Positions 1 through 9,068 of a stretch of 64,000 nt of DNA are shown here, in pieces. Location of the stretch: positions 496,001 through 560,000 of the forward strand of contig OZ025860.1 of the NCBI GenBank assembly GCA_964019425.1, written 5' to 3'. A program made the position numbers and the translations under genes. The DNA is from Flectonema sp. DT1601. Its lineage: Eukaryota > Euglenozoa > Diplonemea > Diplonemida > Diplonemidae. How positions within the stretch are numbered: the stretch's first letter is position 1; each line of letters starts with the position of its first letter. The notes beneath the pieces were generated by a model that was not told the DNA's origin, searched no databases, and was given only the letters and a program-made list of their open reading frames with translations.

Positions 1-188
1 GTTTACATCGGGAATAGGGCAGGAGCCAAAAGCTCCCAGTCCGTTACTTCCCACTTTATCGAAATTCTTTTTGATCTAGACAGCGTGATCAACACGACGA
101 CGACAAGGCCCACTTTACTGAGTGGTGAAACGATCCTCGAAGTAGAGGGAAACCCATCAGGACTCAACAAGAATTAGAAGATTTACTG

Positions 189-879
189 ATGTTGAACATC
201 CACGACGAGATGAATGTCAAAGCGAAAATTAAAATTGCCTTCCTACTGCCGATCACGGACTCAGTGAAATATCTGGGTGTTTACATTGATAACAGGCTCA
301 GGTTTGATAAACAGTTAGAGAAAATACACGACGAACTGAAGAAAGGGATCTCCCTTCTGCAGTGCCTCCAGCCATATGAATTGGACTACAAGACCCTAAA
401 GATGGTTAAAAACTTGTACGTGACAGCGAGGATTTCCTATGCACTGGACAGCTTTGGTTGGTTGCTCAACCAGCATAAAACGGATGCTATCGACTTCGAG
501 ATGAGAAAAATAGCGAGACTCGTAACAGGATGCAGCAGATGTACTCCGAGGGAGTTGCTCCTTTGGGAAGCCGACATCTTACCGTTTAAAAGACAAATCG
601 AAAAGCAGACTAAAATTGCCTATTTCAGGTACAAAGCCATGACCTGGGTGCCGGACACCAACTCACTCGCATCGCCTCGAAGCTTCTGGGGTGGCCTCAT
701 TCCCCGTTCTGAAGGTCAACTAGAAAGTGTGGGGATCGTTCAACCTGACTCTATCAAACCTTGGATTGCTTCGGACAATGTTCAAATCAGCAACAGCTGC
801 GGTTTTACAAAATCCCCTGATCCCGCAGTGGACAGGGAGAAATTCCTTACCTACGACGCGACACTTCCTCCGGTGGACA
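189..879 (+). pseudogene. LINE ORF2 fragment: end of reverse transcriptase and linker
   Basis: The frame is open from 189 to the insertion at 880. It encodes the end of the PDZ-like insert, the RT motif SVKYLGVYIDN and the roughly 200-residue linker leading into RNase H (residues such as LYVTARISYALDSFGW and GCSRCTPRELLLWE). It is homologous to 12890-13590 of the intact LINE, with many substitutions but a preserved frame. The RT catalytic YADD motif is absent because of the internal deletion. The matching RNase H half lies on the other side of the inserted element, from 2499. Confidence 0.8.
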
Positions 880-2498
880 TGAGTTGAATTTCCAGGTGAG
901 ATTTGGACTGTTAGCTTTTGGCTAAGGCCCTCCCTGAAGAGCAAGAACAAAAAAACTACTCACACCTGAAGAAAACATACACAAAGAACACACTGTAAGC
1001 TGTGTGTGTATTTTGTGTTTGTCACAACAGGAGAGAAAAGAAAGAATGTCAAGGTTGGTCACCTTGCCTATCAACGCACAACATTGGTGGTCTCTACTAG
1101 ACCCTGAGTGATCCCACTGGATCTCTCATCGTTCATAGTACCCTGTGTGAAGTTATAAAACCAAAGGTAAACTATGAACTACAAATGACTTAGCCTAGGC
1201 AGGCCCTGCATTCAGCAACTATCCAGCAGTGCTTGGATGTCCTGATCTTCTTCTAAAAAAAAGAAAGAAAAACAAAACTGTAGCTGGGATCACTCAGGAT
1301 CAACAGACTACCAATGCTACCTGTTGTACTTGCTCACTATGGGGGGTGATGCCAAACACCCAGAAGTACTAAACTGCTTTCCTTCTTGCTGCCCAGGAGT
1401 TTCTGACCAGAACTAATAGAAAATAAAAAGTAGATGGGAAACAATAAAAAGTAAAATGCATATAACTGAAGTTAAACAAGACAAATGAAGTAACAGACCA
1501 GAACAGAAAGAGGATTGTAATAGAAGATTACAAATAAAAAAATGCAAGTATCAACACATGATCAAGATACACCAGCAGCTAACAAACAACATAAAATTGA
1601 AGATCAGTTGCCAGAGTATTTCAACCATGGTAGAATACTCGCCCCTCTGGCAGGGATTATCCCAGACTTGTCCTTTAATTTAGTTGGACACCATGGCTTA
1701 CAACCCTTCCAGAGGGAAGCACCATTATGACTTCTATTTTTTTTCTTCAAGAAAATCATAAGGTGGGAACAAAGAAAAATGCTAAGAGGAACCCCCTATT
1801 AACACCTAAGACATCTAAACTGCAGCCCAGCCTATGCCCAATGCACTAACAGGTCATTCCCTCACACTCAGATCAAAAAATCAAAGTTCAGAGTGCATCT
1901 TAGCGTGAATGAGAGAATTTCCTCCCGCTTATTTTGAACAAAAGGGATAGGAGAAGGGATAGAAAACGAACATAAAAATAAAATTCTAAGTGAGAAACAC
2001 TTAGCAGAAACACTTAGCAGCTTTTAAGGAGCTGAAAAGCAAAAAAAAAATCTAAGTGAGAAACACTTAGTAGAAACAATTTGTAGCTAATTAAGCTGAA
2101 AATAAAAAAAATAAAAAATTTCTAAGTGAGAAATACTTAGCAACTTTTAGAACAAATATTTCAGTAAATAACCTGTAATGATTAAACCATTACAAGTTTG
2201 ATGCCAAAACTGACAAGGACTGAGTTGAATTTCCAGGTGAGATTTGGACTGTTAGCTTTTGGCTAAGGCCCTCCCTGAAGAGCAAGAACAAAAAAACTAC
2301 TCACACCTGAAGAAAACATACACAAAGAACACACTGTAAGCTGTGTGTGTATTTTGTGTTTGTCACAACAGGAGAGAAAAGAAAGAATGTCAAGGTTGGT
2401 CACCTTGCCTATCAACGCACAACATTGGTGGTCTCTACTAGACCCTGAGTGATCCCACTGGATCTCTCATCGTTCATAGTACCCTGTGTGAAGTTATA
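880..2498. mobile_element. Small retroelement-like insertion with two 278-base direct repeats
   Basis: Two copies of the same 278-base sequence, with no difference that I can see, lie at 880-1157 and 2221-2498, flanking about 1.06 kb. The repeats start with TG and end with TA. The whole unit interrupts the ORF2 of the LINE copy exactly between the residues PPVD and INCDG. No gag- or pol-like coding region is visible, so it would be a non-autonomous member (TRIM-like LTR element). No clear target-site duplication, primer-binding site or polypurine tract is visible; this leaves a tyrosine-recombinase (DIRS/VIPER-like) relative as an alternative. Identical ends imply a recent insertion, younger than the LINE copy it splits. 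Confidence 0.7.
1985..2145. repeat. Three hairpin-bearing tandem units inside the direct-repeat element
   Basis: CTAAGTG-AGAAA-CACTTAG, a 7-base inverted repeat around a 5-base loop, occurs at 1986-2004 and 2052-2070, with a one-mismatch copy at 2122-2140. Each is followed by A-rich sequence. The units lie just upstream of the right-hand direct repeat. Confidence 0.75.
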
Positions 2499-3404
2499 GT
2501 GATCAACTGTGACGGTTCATACTCTTCGAATGCGTCAGGCGCGGCTCTCATTGCTAGGTCACGAGACGGAAAGAAACGTGCTCATGCGACCAGATTAGTG
2601 CGTGCGGATTGCAGCTACAGAACTGAGCAACATGCCTTGAAAAATGCGGCAAACTACTTAAACTGGAAGGTACAGAAAGACGGGCTAACTAAGTCAGTCA
2701 GAATCTATACCGACTCAAAATCATTGTTGGACGAGTTGAAGGGTGGCAGGTGTAAACAGAGAAACACCATATCCCTCGGCATCCTCGAGAACCTACGGAA
2801 CTGCGGTATGAAAGTACATCTTCAATTCATCCCTTCTCACATGGGGATAGAAGCACACGACGAAGTTGATGAACTTGCTAAGAAATCGGCTCACAACAGA
2901 TACCTCCCTCAAATCCCAATCCGAGGATCCTTCTTCTATCACAAATCCCGAGTGAGGAGGGGGATCACGAAGGACATTTGGAACAGAATTGGTTACACTT
3001 GCTATAAAAACACCGTCAAAGGTGCCGCGATAAAATATCCTCCCGACATGAAAAGGAGCGATGAAATCAGAATTGCGAATTTTAGAACGGGGTGTCATCC
3101 ACTGATGCAAAACTGGCGGAAAGCCATCATATGTCCATTCTGCCATAGCGCTCCATCCAACCAACTCCACCTACTCGTAGGCTGTCCATCACAGAAACTC
3201 GATGCAGCCAGATATGAAATCCTTGGCTTTTCTACATTGACAGGCAAATGGGACCGATCAAGTGATCTAATCCTCATCAACGGCATTCCTGCCAGTCTTG
3301 GCTCAATCTTTGCCACCAGTTGGCTTCCTTCAGTAGCGATGTTGATCAGGTGGATGGAACAAGCATCCAACCTGAGACTTTGGAATTGTGTAGGTGACAC
3401 GTAG
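2499..3404 (+). pseudogene. LINE RNase H domain fragment of ORF2
   Basis: This is the continuation of the split LINE copy. The frame stays open for about 300 codons from INCDGSYS to the stop at 3404. RNase H acidic residues are visible: NCDGS, the Glu of EQHAL and YTDSKS, and the late SHMGIEAHDEVDELAKK segment. Near the C-terminus lies a CPFC...H...C zinc motif (CPFCHSAPSNQLHLLVGC). The protein matches 13590-14480 of the intact LINE with many substitutions. A frame kept open at that divergence suggests the subfamily evolved under coding constraint before the 880-2498 insertion. The end differs slightly (WNCVGDT rather than LRLWK). Confidence 0.8.
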
Positions 3405-3561
3405 TCGCCATTTAAGTGTTTTATCAATATTTAGTATTTTCATCATTATCAATCATCTCCTGGTCGGGTAACTGCACATCACCTTCGGTGTTGTCTCAGT
3501 GTCCCTTCCAATACTCCTTTCTCCTTCTTCTCCTATTCTCCTTATAAATTTCTCTTGAGGG

Positions 3562-3596
3562 CAGGCCTTCGGGCTGTTCAAGTGGTCTTTGACCAC
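3562..3596 (+). other. Twin hairpins in the LINE 3' UTR (also at 14654-14688)
   Basis: Two adjacent stem-loops occur in all four LINE 3' ends. CAGGCC-TTCG-GGCTG closes a UUCG-type tetraloop, and GTGGTC-TTT-GACCAC is a perfect 6-base stem. In the intact LINE they lie at 14654-14668 and 14674-14688. Their invariance between copies that differ elsewhere suggests a recognition structure for the LINE machinery; the function is inferred. Confidence 0.6.
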
Positions 3597-3879
3597 CGCT
3601 CTAGTTATATGCTCGATTCTTTGTTTTCCTTATCGATGGTAGGAATGGTAACCGAATTAGCTTCGTGTGTCCAATTTCAAGGACGCGTGACCATTTCTTT
3701 TTCCGTTGCCGCTCTTCTTACGTCCTCAGGCGGAGCCTACCTATGTTTCCCGTGTTTTCCAATTTGTCAGACTTAAACCAAAAGAAAGTAAAAAAAGAAA
3801 GACAAAACAAAGAAGTGAAAAGAACAAAAACAAAGAGTCTGGAAGCACAAACGAGTGTAACCAAAAAAAAAAAAAAAAA

Positions 3880-4426
3880 TTCGCGTTGATCATAAGGTGG
3901 ATGGAACAAACATCTAACCTTAGACTTTGGAAGTAAAGTAGGTGACATGTAGTCGCCAATATCAATTTGTTATTATTTTAGTATTTTCATCATTATCAAT
4001 CATCTCCTGGTTGGGTAACTGCACATCACCTTCGGTGTTGTCGCAGTGTCTCATCCAACACTCCTGTCTCCTTCTTCTCCTATTCTCCTTTAAATTTCTC
4101 TTGAGGGCAGGCCTTCGGGCTGTTCAAGTGGTCTTTGACCACCGCTCTAGTTATATGCTCGATTCTTTGTTTTCCTTATCGATGGTAGGAATGGTAACCG
4201 AATTAGCTTCGTGTGTCCAATTTCAAGGACGCGTGACCATTTATTTTTCCGTTGCCGCTCTTCTTACGTCCTCAGGCGGAGCCTACCTATGTTTCCCGTG
4301 TTTTCCAATTTGTCAGACTTAAACCAAAAGAAAGTATAAAAGAAAGACAAAACAAAGAAGTGAAAAGAACAAAAACAAAGAGTCTGGAAGCACAGACGAG
4401 TGTAACCAAAAAAAAAAAAAAAAAAA
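3880..4426 (+). mobile_element. 5'-truncated LINE 3' end (copy 2)
   Basis: It begins within the last about 65 bases of ORF2 (encoding LIIRWMEQTSNLRLWK), continues through the full 3' UTR and ends in the GTGTAACC motif and a poly-A run (4408-4426). It starts immediately after the poly-A of the preceding copy, with no intervening unique sequence, and is much closer to the intact LINE than copy 1 is. Such severe 5' truncation is typical of target-primed reverse transcription. Confidence 0.88.
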
Positions 4427-4912
4427 TGTAGTCGCCAATATCAATTTGTTATTATTTTTAGTATTTTCATCATTATCAATCATCTCCTGGTTGGGTAACT
4501 GCACATCACCTTCAGTGTTGTCGCAGTGTCTCATCCAACACTCCTGTCTCCTTCTTCTCCTATTCTCCTTATAAATTTCTCTTGAGGGCAGGCCTTCGGG
4601 CTGTTCAAGTGGTCTTTGACCACCGCTCTAGTTATATGCTCGATTCTTTGTTTTTCCTTATCGATGGTAGGAATGGTAACCGAATTAGCTTCGTGTGTCC
4701 AATTTCAAGGACGCGTGACCACTTATTTTTCCGTTGCCGCTCTTCTTACGTCCTCAGGCGGAGCCTACCTATGTTTCCCGTGTTTTCCAATTTGTCAGAC
4801 TTAAGTCAAAAAGAAAGTAAAAAAAAAAAAAGAAAGACAAAACATAGAAGTGAAAAGAACAAAAACAAAGAGTCTGGAAGCACAGACGAGTGTAACCAAA
4901 AAAAAAAAAAAA
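4427..4912 (+). mobile_element. 5'-truncated LINE 3' end (copy 3)
   Basis: It starts at TGTAGTCGCC, just past the ORF2 stop, and contains only the 3' UTR and a poly-A run (4898-4912). It is stacked directly on the poly-A tail of copy 2. A run of T follows, as it also does after the full-length copy at 14971. Confidence 0.88.
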
Positions 4913-4928
4913 TTTTTTTTTTCTGTAC

Positions 4929-4943
4929 TTCTGTACTTTATTG
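4929..4943 (+). other. Match to the 3' end of the euglenozoan spliced leader
   Basis: TTCTGTACTTTATTG is identical to the last 15 bases of the spliced-leader exon as I remember it for Leishmania, bodonids and diplonemids. It follows the poly-A/poly-T junction of LINE copy 3 and is preceded by a partial second copy (CTGTACTT). No GT splice donor follows, so this is not an SL RNA gene. It may be the 5' end of a retroposed trans-spliced mRNA whose body starts at about 4944. Confidence 0.55.
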
Positions 4944-5056
4944 ATTTCGCAACCTAATATTGGTAAGAATCAGTGGGTACGTTTCACAGGAAAAAGCAAT
5001 TATGAGAGACAACCTGAGGAGGTTGGTATCGGAGGCAATAAACCTCCTGAAGATAG
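4944..5056. other. Unassigned unique sequence
   Basis: About 110 bases between the spliced-leader-like motif and the satellite. There is no open frame of note. If the motif marks a retroposed mRNA, this would be the mRNA body, truncated or overgrown by the satellite. Confidence 0.4.
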
Positions 5057-5628
5057 TTAAACTGATTGTTTTTTTTTTCAAAATTAATAAAAAAGAATAT
5101 AAAAAAATACAAAAAAAAGAATAAACAATGTTATCATTGTTTTTTTTTATCGTTCGACTTTGTCGACTAATTTCTATTTTCCGTTTTTATTCTTTAAAAA
5201 ATAAATAAAAAGAATTTAAAATAAAAAAAAAAAAGAATAAACAATGTTATCATTGTTTTTTTTATCGATCGACTATGTCGATTACTTTCTATTTTCCGTC
5301 CTGGTCAAGACGCTAAACTGATTGTTTTTTTTTTCAAAATTAATAAAAAAGAATATAAAAAAAATAAAAAAAAAAAAGAATAAACAATGTTATCATTGTT
5401 TTTTTTTATCGTTCGACTTTGTTGACTAATTTCTATTTTCCATTTTTTTTCTTTTTAAAAAATAAATAAAAAGAATTAAAAAAAAAAAAAAAAAAAAGAA
5501 TAAACAATGTTATCATTGTTTTTTTTATCGATCGACTATGTCGATTACTTTCTATTTTCCGTCCTGGTCAGGACGCTAAACTGATTGTTTTTTCTTTAAA
5601 AATAAATAAAAGGGCAAACTAGTGTTTA

Positions 5629-6432
5629 CTACACAAATAGTTTCAGAACTAACCATTCATTACAAAATCCAAAATGGCTGGGGGACCCAAAAACTGTATA
5701 TGAGATGCATCGAGACCCGCACCTGTCTTTAAGAGCGGATGTGGTTCAGCGGAGGGAGCACTGACTTTGGATACCCGACGCCCAGGCTCAATCCCGACCA
5801 ACGTCATTTTTTTTTCACCGGATTTTTTCACCCAGAATAGGTATTAAGCTGGGGTATAGTGCAAGGGGGGGGCTTGCGTTCCGCCAAGAACTTGGCGGAA
5901 CGCAAGCCCCCCCCCCAACCCCCCCCAAGGGGGGGGAGCCACTAATAAAAGCCAACCTCTCCCGTACAAAGTCTGCCTGTCCTGTACAAAGTCCAACCTC
6001 AAAAAACAAATTTGCTACTAATGGATATTAAGCTGGGAAGAGTGCAAGGGGGGGCTTGCGTTCCGCCAAGTTCTTGGCGGAACGCAAGCCCCCCCCCCAA
6101 CCCCCCCCAAGGGGGGGGAGCCACTAATAAAAGCCAACCTCCCCTGTACAAAGTCCAACCTGAAAAAACAAGTTTGCTACTAATGGATGTTAAGCTGGGG
6201 AAGAGTGCAAGGGGGGCTTGCGTCCGCCAAATTCTTGGCGGGACGCAAGCCCCCCCCCCAACCCCCCCCAAGGGGGGGGAGCCACTAATAAAAGCCAACC
6301 TCCCCGTACAAAGTCCAACCTGAAAAAAAAATCGGGAAAAAAAAAAAATGCCCTCACCCAGGATCGAACTGGACGGTTTACAGCCATTTTGGATTTTGTA
6401 ATGAATGGTTAGTTCTGAAACTATTTGTGTAG
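5629..6432. mobile_element. Non-autonomous element with perfect 52-base inverted ends
   Basis: Bases 5629-5680 and 6381-6432 are perfect reverse complements, beginning CTACACAAATAG and ending AAAATGGCTG. Just inside the left end (about 5735-5815) lies a tRNA-like segment with an A-box-like TGGTTCAGCGG, a B-box-like GGCTCAATCCC and then T9. Inside the right end, on the other strand, AGTTCGATCCT is followed by a long T-run. The interior has three copies of a hairpin-bearing unit. There is no coding capacity for a transposase and no obvious target duplication. It sits inside the satellite and interrupts it, so it arrived after the satellite formed. Confidence 0.75.
5865..6300. repeat. Three tandem GC-rich hairpin units
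   Basis: Each unit of about 160-190 bases has a near-perfect long hairpin, with stem arm GCTTGCGTTCCGCCAAG, at 5872-5907, 6054-6089 and 6216-6250. The hairpins are flanked by G-runs and C-runs, then CCCCCCCC-AA-GGGGGGGG, then a common tail containing GCCACTAATAAAAGCCAACC and GTACAAAGTCCAACCT. The units are GC-rich islands in an AT-rich region and could form cruciforms, G-quadruplexes or i-motifs. Confidence 0.85.
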
Positions 6433-6595
6433 GAAAGACCCCTTTACCCTAAATAAAAAGAATAAAAAAAAAAAAAAAGGAATAAACAATGTTATCATTG
6501 TTTTTTTTTTATCGATCGACTATGTCGATTACTTACTATTTTCCGTCCTGGTCAAGACGCTAAACTAATTGTTTTTTCTTTAAAATAATTAAAAA

Positions 6596-6628
<33 letters not shown>

Positions 6629-7127
6629 AATAAACAATGTTATCATTGTTTTTTTTTCTATCGATCAACTATGTCGATTAATTTCTATTTTCCGTCCTGA
6701 TCGAGACGCTAAACTGATTGTTTCCTTTTTTTAAATAATAAATAAGAAAAAAAAAAAAAAAAAAAAAAAAGAGCATCTCCCTGCTATCCCTCATATCCCC
6801 ACAATAATATTATACCTTTTCATTTTCTCTTTCCTTTTCTGGTCTTTTTTTTTTTCTTTTTTTTCCTTTTTCATACAACGTTTTTTATTTATATATATGA
6901 GTGGATGTCAAAAGTCTGGTACCGTTTTGGTCAACGGTAAACTGCGGGCATGTACAACTCAATCGAGACCCAACCCCGTCTGAAACATGCCCCAAAAAAT
7001 TCAATTTCGGGTGTGGGATCTCACTTTACTCGTAATACTTGTAAAAAAAAAAAAAAATCCTGCATTTTTTGCTTGTAGCCGGTAACAAAGCTGTTACAGA
7101 GAGCCCCAAGCATAACAAAAGCAAAAT

Positions 7128-7361
7128 ATGACCACAAAAGCGATAATTGAGCAACTGCAATTACTGATTGACAAGATGGAAGACCCTCCGAAGTGGAGTG
7201 ACAGGAAAGAGTCCAATGGGAGTTCAAAAACCTTGGAAGGTAAACATGCAAAACTGCTAGAATGCCTTTCTGGGGGTGGTGATGTTACTGCTATGCCCCT
7301 GAGGGTTGTGGGAATAGCAGTGCTGTGGAATGGTGTCAATTGTCCTTTCAGTAGTAAATGA
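7128..7361 (+). CDS. Short open frame inside the inverted-repeat element
   Basis: A 77-residue frame starting MTTKAIIEQLQLLIDKMEDP, with a short amphipathic start and no recognised domain. It overlaps a second frame (7330-7599, 89 residues, VRRIGWKLSFLEEAG-like character) in another phase. They could be remnants of one protein or chance. Nothing links them to a known transposase. The call is weak and kept only because it is the sole coding potential of the element. Confidence 0.2.
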   Translation: MTTKAIIEQLQLLIDKMEDPPKWSDRKESNGSSKTLEGKHAKLLECLSGGGDVTAMPLRVVGIAVLWNGVNCPFSSK

Positions 7362-8058
7362 AACAATTGTGAGCATGGAAACGGGTGACAGGCGAGAAGT
7401 GTCTAGAAGAATAGGATGGAAGTTAAGCTTTCTAGAGGAAGCTGGGCTAAAAATAGGCAGAAAGGCCTGGGATGCTAGAATCCACGTGCCCATAAGTATA
7501 AGAACCAATGAAGATCTTCCTGAAGTTGTGCAGTCAAGTGAGAACGAGCTCAAGGCAGCCTCGCCCGACTTCAATGGTATCAAAAAGTCAACGAGGTGAC
7601 ACTGTTACGTTGCAGGGTGTCCTTGGGGGACATTTAAATCTATCTATAAAGTCAGCAGTATTCGAAATCTGATATCAGAATCTACATACCATCGTATGCG
7701 TGGGAATGAATATCATCACCTTGCGCTGTGAACTGATGTCTGCTCCTACTGCCGTGTGGACAGACAATTAGAAAGAAACTGTCAAAACTACTTAGCAAGT
7801 GTTGAGTGACAGAATGGTTACTCAGTAACTGTTCATTAACCGTTTGGAATGCTGCACATGCCAGTGTGCTGACAATAGTGTCCAGTAAGGGGGGGCTTAC
7901 CAGCCATAGTAGCTGGTGTACGACCAGCTGCTCTCATTATAATGATACAACAGACTTGTTGAGGTTCATTATCATGTAGAAGAGTTTAAGAGACAGAATG
8001 CAGTCTATTCAGAAAACACTTCTGATACGGAGATGATTTAATTATAAAACTTGATTAT

Positions 8059-8112
8059 AAGGAGTCTTCTCCTTCAGTACCTAGCCACAGGTACCTAAGG
8101 AGAAGACTCCTT
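8059..8112. repeat. Perfect 16-base inverted repeat (cruciform)
   Basis: AAGGAGTCTTCTCCTT at 8059-8074 is repeated inverted at 8097-8112. The spacer itself contains GTACCT (8077-8082) and AGGTAC (8089-8094), giving a two-tier stem of over 20 pairs. It lies near the middle of the inverted-repeat element. Confidence 0.8.
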
Positions 8113-8684
8113 ACCACAAGAGTCATCATCACATTATTAGCAGCAGGAGAAGTACAGTTTGGGTATAACTATGCATTTCAAGTTGCACAATGAGACTCGA
8201 CAAATTGAGTTTTTTTTGACGCAAACAAATCAACTCAAAACTGATGGTAACTCTTCCGAGGGTTCTACTCAGGGCTTTCGATCAGAATGTGACTACGTCC
8301 AAAGGAAGTGCAAAAAGTGTAGAACGTGGTGCTAAAAACTAATAATAATTTTCACATTAAAAGTATTATTTTTACCGATAATTCCATTTATTTTTATAAT
8401 GAAATATTAGAATATAGATTTGGGGGATGATACTTTTGGCAAGGCTGCATATGTAATATTCGGGTTTCTCTGTAGCCACAAGCCAGTTCTCTGTAAGCCA
8501 CAAGCAAAAAATGCAGGATTTTTTTTTTTTTTTACAAGTATTACGAGTAAAGTGAGATCCCACACCCGGAATTGAATTTTTTGGGGCATGTTTCAGACGG
8601 GGTTGGGTCTCGATTGAGTTGTACATGCCCACAGTTTACCGTTGACCAAAACGGTACCAGACTTTTGACATGTCCTCATATATT

Positions 8685-8896
8685 TTTTTTTTTTTTTTTT
8701 TTTTTCATGTTTGATTATTTCCTCTTCATTTTTTTTTTTCTTTTCTTTTCTTTCTTTTTTTTTTTTTTTTCCTCTGCCTCTCTCTTAATTCTGTTCGTTT
8801 CTTTGAAACGAAAATTCATTTGAATATTATTCCTTGGTCAGCAACCATCATTGTCGCCCTTTGGGCCTGTTAAAAAAAAATAAAAATAAAAAGAAA
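8685..8896. other. T-rich spacer before the full-length LINE
   Basis: Poly-T and TC-rich sequence, then an A-rich stretch (about 8872-8896) directly before the LINE. No gene is visible. No target duplication matching the far side of the LINE could be recognised. Confidence 0.5.
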
Positions 8897-9068
8897 GTTT
8901 ACATCGGGAATAGGGCAGGAGCCAAAAGCTCCCAGTCCGTTACTTCCCACTTTATCGAAATTCAGCGGAGAAGACGGGATCCCGGAGCAAGAGAAGGAAA
9001 GAAGGGTGGCAAATCTCCTACTGGAGATCGTTCAATTCGTAGCTGGGTCAGAAGGTGGGAACCCGGAG
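8897..9068 (+). promoter_or_regulatory. LINE 5' UTR with conserved structured 67-base head
   Basis: The first 67 bases are identical in the deleted copy at 1-67. They can fold into an outer GGGAA/TTCCC stem around an inner GGAGC-CAAAA-GCTCC hairpin. In trypanosomatid L1Tc the equivalent 77-base head (Pr77) is an internal promoter and ribozyme. I could not fit this sequence to the HDV-type fold, so only a promoter-like or structural role is suggested. Confidence 0.5.

Larger units (their letters stand above)
1..3879 (+). mobile_element. Internally deleted LINE copy (L1Tc/ingi-like), interrupted at 880-2498
   Basis: Bases 1-67 are identical to the first 67 bases of the intact LINE at 8897-8963. 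The sequence then jumps, from about base 70 on, to material matching the late reverse-transcriptase part of ORF2, so ORF1, the endonuclease and most of the RT are missing. Coding similarity resumes clearly at the PDZ-like insert (about 115) and continues through the KYLGV motif to the RNase H domain, a CCHC-like zinc motif, the 3' UTR and a poly-A tail (3863-3879). A one-base frameshift near 150 separates the PDZ-like part from the open frame at 189. The coding part differs visibly from the intact copy, while the 5' block and the distal 3' UTR are nearly identical to it. An unrelated element with direct repeats splits it at 880-2498. It reads as a non-autonomous derivative or separate subfamily. 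The window begins exactly at its first base, so nothing can be said about its 5' flank. Confidence 0.88.
5057..6770. repeat. AT-rich dimeric satellite, split by the element at 5629-6432
   Basis: Two alternating monomers of about 115-145 bases form dimers starting near 5058 and 5310, with further units at 5578, 6561 and 6711. Each monomer holds AACAATG-TTAT-CATTGTT (stems at 5124, 5240, 5383, 5503, 6485 and 6633), then a T-run, then a TCGA-centred palindrome (TCGACTTTGTCGA or TCGACTATGTCGA) and CTATTTTCC. The two monomer types differ in the palindrome and in what follows (CGTTTTT or CGTCCTGGTC). Long A and T runs vary in length between units. Confidence 0.85.
6893..8684. mobile_element. DNA-transposon-like element with about 185-base inverted ends
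   Basis: About 6895-7079 and 8498-8682 are reverse complements with only a few differences, sharing GTCAAAAGTCTGGTACCG, the long CAACTCAATCGAGACCCAAC stretch and a poly-A/T run. The ends are TATATGAG/CTCATATA, so a TA target duplication would be hidden in the palindrome. The 1.4-kb interior has two short open frames (7128-7361 and 7330-7599, +) with no recognisable transposase, and a strong cruciform at 8059-8112. It is most simply a non-autonomous derivative. Confidence 0.75.

Noticed and set aside
3555-4804. Recurring open frames starting MRAGLRAVQVVFDHRSS in each LINE 3' end
   Set aside because: They lie in the LINE 3' UTR, vary in frame between copies and end in the A-rich tail; open by chance because the repeat is duplicated.
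4929-4960. Spliced-leader RNA gene
   Set aside because: Only the tail of the leader is present and no GT donor or Sm-site region follows.
5735-5815. Functional tRNA gene
   Set aside because: Box-like motifs and a T-run are present, but anticodon and T stems do not pair; treated as a tRNA-like part of the inverted-repeat element.
5057-6770. CRISPR-like array
   Set aside because: Direct repeats are present but the spacing is irregular, spacers are homopolymers and the genome is eukaryotic.
8897-8963. HDV-like self-cleaving ribozyme in the LINE head
   Set aside because: The hairpins are real, but the first bases find no partner for stem P1 and no catalytic core could be laid out by eye; only a structured head is claimed.
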